The notes under the pieces are model-generated. The model worked only from the letters and a program-made list of their open reading frames with translations. It was not told the origin of the DNA and searched no databases. Both the position numbers and the translations under genes were made by a program. Shown piece by piece: positions 61,213 through 64,000 of a DNA stretch of 64,000 bases (positions are counted from its first letter, which is position 1; the number at the start of each line of letters is the position of its first letter). The DNA is from Deinococcus sp. JMULE3 (GTDB taxonomy: Bacteria > Deinococcota > Deinococci > Deinococcales > Deinococcaceae): positions 310,001 through 374,000 of the forward strand of contig NZ_SGWE01000004.1 of the NCBI RefSeq assembly GCF_013337115.1, written 5' to 3'.

Positions 61213-61296
61213 TACGGACTCGGATTGAATGTCTTGCAGAGCCGTTCACTCCGAGCGGATGCGACTCACTTAGCTGCCCCGCAGGCGAGGCAACCT
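61210..61296 (+). repeat. Dispersed palindromic element, copy D (diverged)
   Basis: Starts at the TGA of paralog 1: TGATACGGACTCGGATTGAATG, then CCGAGCGGATGCGACTC and GCTGCCCCGCAGGCGAG like copies B and C. The hairpin arms have decayed. Confidence 0.6.
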
Positions 61297-61328
61297 GGCG
61301 TTCTCCCGGCTGCTACCTTACGCACAGA

Positions 61329-61811
61329 ATGAGGAATCTTAAGCTGTCTTCATGCGTGGTCACGCTGGCCGCCCTGCTGCTCGCCACTCCTGCACAGGCA
61401 CAGTCAGCAGGTCGGTCGCCCCTGCTGTGGGCGCACAGCGGCCTGGAGTTCATGGTGTTCCCCACAGCGGGCGTCGGGGCCAGCCTGCCGTTGGGGCGCG
61501 TGGACCTGCGCGCTCAGCTCGGAGCCGTCTACTCGCGCTGGATGCCGGGCACGGACGGCACAACGCCCCTCCAGGTGAACCTGGACGCGCTGTACACCTG
61601 GCCGCGGGGGGACGTCGTGTGGTACGCCGGTCCGGGCGCCGGACTGTTCGGAGCCCCGATTCTGGTGGGCAACGTGACCGGTGGCGTGCGGGGTGAGTAC
61701 GGCAGTGGCCCGCTCGGGTGGTTCATGGAGGGGCAACTGCGGGGCCGGATCGAGCAACCGCACCCGGAAGTGTTGCCCACCCTGCACCTGGGCCTCACGT
61801 ACCGGTTCTGA
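61329..61811 (+). CDS. Small secreted beta-barrel-like protein, paralog 2
   Basis: 160-aa protein with signal peptide (LSSCVVTLAALLLATPAQA) and the same overall pattern as its neighbours: a V-F-P-T-A-G-V-G-A-S-L start of the barrel, VWYAGPGAGL in the middle and LHLGLTYRF at the end. TACCTT lies 9 nt before the ATG, so a separate promoter is likely. Confidence 0.78.
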   Translation: MRNLKLSSCVVTLAALLLATPAQAQSAGRSPLLWAHSGLEFMVFPTAGVGASLPLGRVDLRAQLGAVYSRWMPGTDGTTPLQVNLDALYTWPRGDVVWYAGPGAGLFGAPILVGNVTGGVRGEYGSGPLGWFMEGQLRGRIEQPHPEVLPTLHLGLTYRF

Positions 61812-61823
61812 CCGAACTGCGCC

Positions 61824-61878
61824 GCGCCGCCTCTCCCCCGCCGGGGGCATGGGGCGGCGCGCGTCATGTGAGGCAGGT
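61824..61878 (+). repeat. 55-bp duplicated intergenic segment, copy 2
   Basis: Two mismatches against 60654-60708. It lies between paralogs 2 and 3. Confidence 0.85.
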
Positions 61879-61908
61879 ATCGGGCGGCCCGGTCCCTAGA
61901 CTCGGCGG

Positions 61909-62412
61909 GTGAAGATTCTGAAGTCCGTTCTGGTCGCGGCGTGCCTGTCGGGCGCGGCCGCCGCGCAGTCCTCGTCCACCCCGGTGTCGTCCACCGATCT
62001 GCCGCGCGGCACGACCGTGTGGGTGAATACCGGCACGGAGTTTGTCATTCTCCCCGCGCTGGGTCTGTCCGTGAGTGTCCCGGTCGGCAGCGTGGACGTG
62101 CGCGGCAGTGTGGGCACGATGTTCCTCCCGATTGCCGCCGATGGGATGAACGGACCGGCGACCCTGCCGGTGTACGCCAGCGTGGACGCGCTGTTCAACT
62201 TCCCGCAGGGGAGCGTCAATCTGTACGCCGGGCCGGGACTCGGCACGGTGAGTGGGCAGGTGCTGCTGCTGAACGCCACGGCGGGTGTGCGCGGCGAGTT
62301 CCGTCAGGGCAATCTGGGCTGGTTCTCCGAGGCGAAACTGCGGAGTTACTTCGTGGACGGCGGCTCCGTCACTCTGCCGGGACTGCATCTGGGCGTGACG
62401 TACCGCTTCTAA
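61909..62412 (+). CDS. Small secreted beta-barrel-like protein, paralog 3
   Basis: 167-aa protein: signal peptide (MKILKSVLVAACLSGAAAA), then VNTGTEFVILPALGLSVSV, VNLYAGPGLGTVSGQ and the ending LHLGVTYRF shared with paralogs 1 and 2. GTG at 61909 follows TAGACT (61897-61902) by 6 nt. Confidence 0.78.
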   Translation: MKILKSVLVAACLSGAAAAQSSSTPVSSTDLPRGTTVWVNTGTEFVILPALGLSVSVPVGSVDVRGSVGTMFLPIAADGMNGPATLPVYASVDALFNFPQGSVNLYAGPGLGTVSGQVLLLNATAGVRGEFRQGNLGWFSEAKLRSYFVDGGSVTLPGLHLGVTYRF

Positions 62413-62456
62413 ACCTCTCGCCGCGCGCCAGTCGGGCCGCCTGTACCCTGCGGGGT

Positions 62457-63620
62457 ATGAGCGGCCCTTTTCTGCTGTCCGAGCGTGCCCTGAGCCTGAA
62501 GCCTTCCGCGACGGTCGCGGTGACGAGCCGCGCGCTGGAGTTGCGGCGGCAGGGCGTGGACGTGATCAGCATGAGCGTCGGCGAGCCGGATTTCGACACG
62601 CCGGATCACGTGAAGGCGGCGGCCATCGCCGCGATCGAATCGGGCAAGACGAAGTACACGGCGGTGAACGGCATCCCGGAGCTGCGCGAGGCGATCAGCG
62701 CGAAGTTCGCCCGTGAGAACGGCCTGAGCTACACACCGGACGCGGTGACGGTCACGAGCGGCGGGAAGCAGGCGCTGTTCAACGCTTTTCTGGCGCTGCT
62801 GAACCCGGGGGACGAGGTGCTGATCCCGGCGCCGTACTGGGTGAGCTACCCGGAGATGGTGGCCCTGACGGGCGCGGTGCCGGTGACGGTGCCGACCACG
62901 CCGGAGTCGGGGTTCCTGCTCGATCCCGATGAGCTGGAGGCGCGCGTGACGCCCAGGACGCGGATGATCGTGCTGAACAGCCCCGGCAACCCGACGGGCG
63001 CGGTGTTCCCGCCGGAGGTGCTGCGCGCGGTGGGGGCGGTGGCGCAGAAGCACAACCTCGTGATCGTGACGGACGAGATGTACGAGCATCTGGTATACGA
63101 CGCCGAGCAGGTCAGCATCGGACGGTACGCGCCCGAGCACACGCTGACCATCAACGGGGCGAGCAAGGCGTACGCGATGACCGGGTGGCGCATCGGGTAC
63201 GCGGGCGGCCCGAAGGGCGTGATCGCCGCGATGAACGCCCTGCAGTCGCAGAGCACGAGTAACGCAAGCAGCGTGTCGCAGTACGCGACGCTGGCGGCCC
63301 TGTCGGATCAGGCGCACACGGCGGCGTTCGTGGACATGGCCCGCGCGGCGTACCGCGAGCGGCGCGACCGGATCGTCGCGGGCCTGAACGCGCTGGGCCT
63401 GCGCACCCCCACGCCGCAGGGCGCGTTCTACGTGATGGCCGACACGACCACGATTCACCCGGATGAGCTGGAGGCGGCGCGGCGCATTCTGGACGACGCG
63501 CGGGTGGCGGTCGTGCCTGGCACGGATTTCGCCGCGCCGGGGCAGGTGCGCCTGAGTTACGCGACGAGCATGGCGAACATAGAGGAGGTCCTGCGCCGCA
63601 TCGGTGGGCTGCTGGGCTGA
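62457..63620 (+). CDS. Class I PLP aminotransferase (aspartate aminotransferase Ib type)
   Basis: 387-aa aminotransferase of the Thermus AspC/prephenate aminotransferase group: SVGEPDFDTPDHVK near 40, YTAVNGIPELREAI near 67, NSPGNPTGAV near 178 and the PLP Lys in NGASKAYAMTGWRIGY near 240. Likely reaction: aspartate with 2-oxoglutarate, perhaps also prephenate. ATG at 62457 follows TACCCT (62444-62449) by 7 nt. Confidence 0.93.
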   Translation: MSGPFLLSERALSLKPSATVAVTSRALELRRQGVDVISMSVGEPDFDTPDHVKAAAIAAIESGKTKYTAVNGIPELREAISAKFARENGLSYTPDAVTVTSGGKQALFNAFLALLNPGDEVLIPAPYWVSYPEMVALTGAVPVTVPTTPESGFLLDPDELEARVTPRTRMIVLNSPGNPTGAVFPPEVLRAVGAVAQKHNLVIVTDEMYEHLVYDAEQVSIGRYAPEHTLTINGASKAYAMTGWRIGYAGGPKGVIAAMNALQSQSTSNASSVSQYATLAALSDQAHTAAFVDMARAAYRERRDRIVAGLNALGLRTPTPQGAFYVMADTTTIHPDELEAARRILDDARVAVVPGTDFAAPGQVRLSYATSMANIEEVLRRIGGLLG

Positions 63621-63672
63621 CCCGGTCACGCGGCCGGGAACCGTTCGGCGCGGCCCGTCGTACTGTGGTGTC

Positions 63673-64000
63673 ATGACGAACATGCATCCCGGCAGTGACG
63701 GCACCTACAGCCTCCGTGACTTCATCGCGCAGACCGCCGAGCGGGACAACCCCGGCGAGGTATTCGAGCTCGAAAGCAGCAAGATGCTGGAGGTCAAGGT
63801 CAACGGCCGCATCTGGAGCAAGCTGGGCGCCATGGTCGCCTACAAGGGCAACCTCTCGTTCACGCGTGAAGGCATGCTCGAAGGCGGCCTGATGAAGGCC
63901 CTGAAGCGCGCCGTGTCGCAGGAGATGAGCCCCCTGGCGAAGATCGAGGGGCGCGGCGTGGCGTACCTCGCCGATCAGGGCAAGGAAGTGCAGATCCTGC
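63673..64000 (+). CDS. AIM24-family protein, 5' part (cut by window end)
   Basis: First 109 residues of a TspB/AIM24-type protein: FELESSKMLEVKVNGRIWSKLGAMVAY and the GALMKALKR-like stretch are typical of these double-psi-like beta proteins of unclear role. ATG at 63673 follows TACTGT (63661-63666) by 6 nt. The remainder lies beyond the window. Confidence 0.85.
   Translation, partial: MTNMHPGSDGTYSLRDFIAQTAERDNPGEVFELESSKMLEVKVNGRIWSKLGAMVAYKGNLSFTREGMLEGGLMKALKRAVSQEMSPLAKIEGRGVAYLADQGKEVQIL

Overview
This is a high-GC (roughly two-thirds G+C), gene-dense bacterial chromosome segment. Everything in it fits Deinococcus: a eukaryote-type IleS, PdxS/PdxT, an Nramp Mn transporter, a WGR/beta-propeller protein, a membrane Ser/Thr kinase with an NHL propeller, and above all the promoter style. 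At least 26 genes start 6-8 nt after a TANNNT -10 box, leaving no room for a Shine-Dalgarno. This is the leaderless-mRNA arrangement known from Deinococcus. No rRNA, tRNA, CRISPR, prophage or transposase gene was seen. The assignment to genus is inference from content.

Layout. 1-3.9 kb: peptide ABC importer operon (binding protein and two permeases, no ATPases). 3.9-13.1 kb: ftsY, a kinase/glutaredoxin pair, a 600-aa unknown protein, a GT2 glycosyltransferase, a secreted protein, an MBL hydrolase, an overlapping dinB-like/DUF84 pair, and an orphan response regulator. 13.2-20.3 kb: aldo/keto reductase, DHA2 exporter, pdxS-pdxT, then rho - M23 peptidase - response regulator, with a possible leader peptide ahead of rho. 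20.5-24.6 kb: a T-box leader reading Ile (ATC) in front of a cupin gene, a 49-codon ORF and ileS. 24.7-36.7 kb: membrane proteins (one frameshifted TspO-like), a degenerate AroE-like protein, argJ, a GMC oxidoreductase, deoD, a secreted propeller protein and a long AlaX. 36.8-46.7 kb: a marR-DHA2 pair, aminotransferase V, a CAP-domain protein, CoA-disulfide reductase, serA and mntH. 46.7-56.9 kb: astacin lipoprotein, hydrolases, oligopeptidase B, OsmC, a P-loop kinase, a frameshifted winged-helix regulator divergent from a WGR-propeller gene, and an M28 peptidase. 57-64 kb: lepA, a two-component pair, three paralogous small secreted proteins ending in L-G-V/L-T-Y-R-F, an aminotransferase and an AIM24-like gene cut by the window edge.

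Non-coding content is rich. Convergent gene pairs are separated by long perfect hairpins. A dispersed palindromic element with ATACGGA-type ends occurs at least five times, four of them starting at the stop codon of the upstream gene. A 17-copy heptamer array sits in the promoter of an alpha/beta hydrolase gene. A DtxR-like palindrome overlaps the mntH promoter. The most noteworthy candidates are the T-box/cupin/small-ORF/ileS unit, the stop-codon-associated repeat family, the heptamer array and the rho leader.
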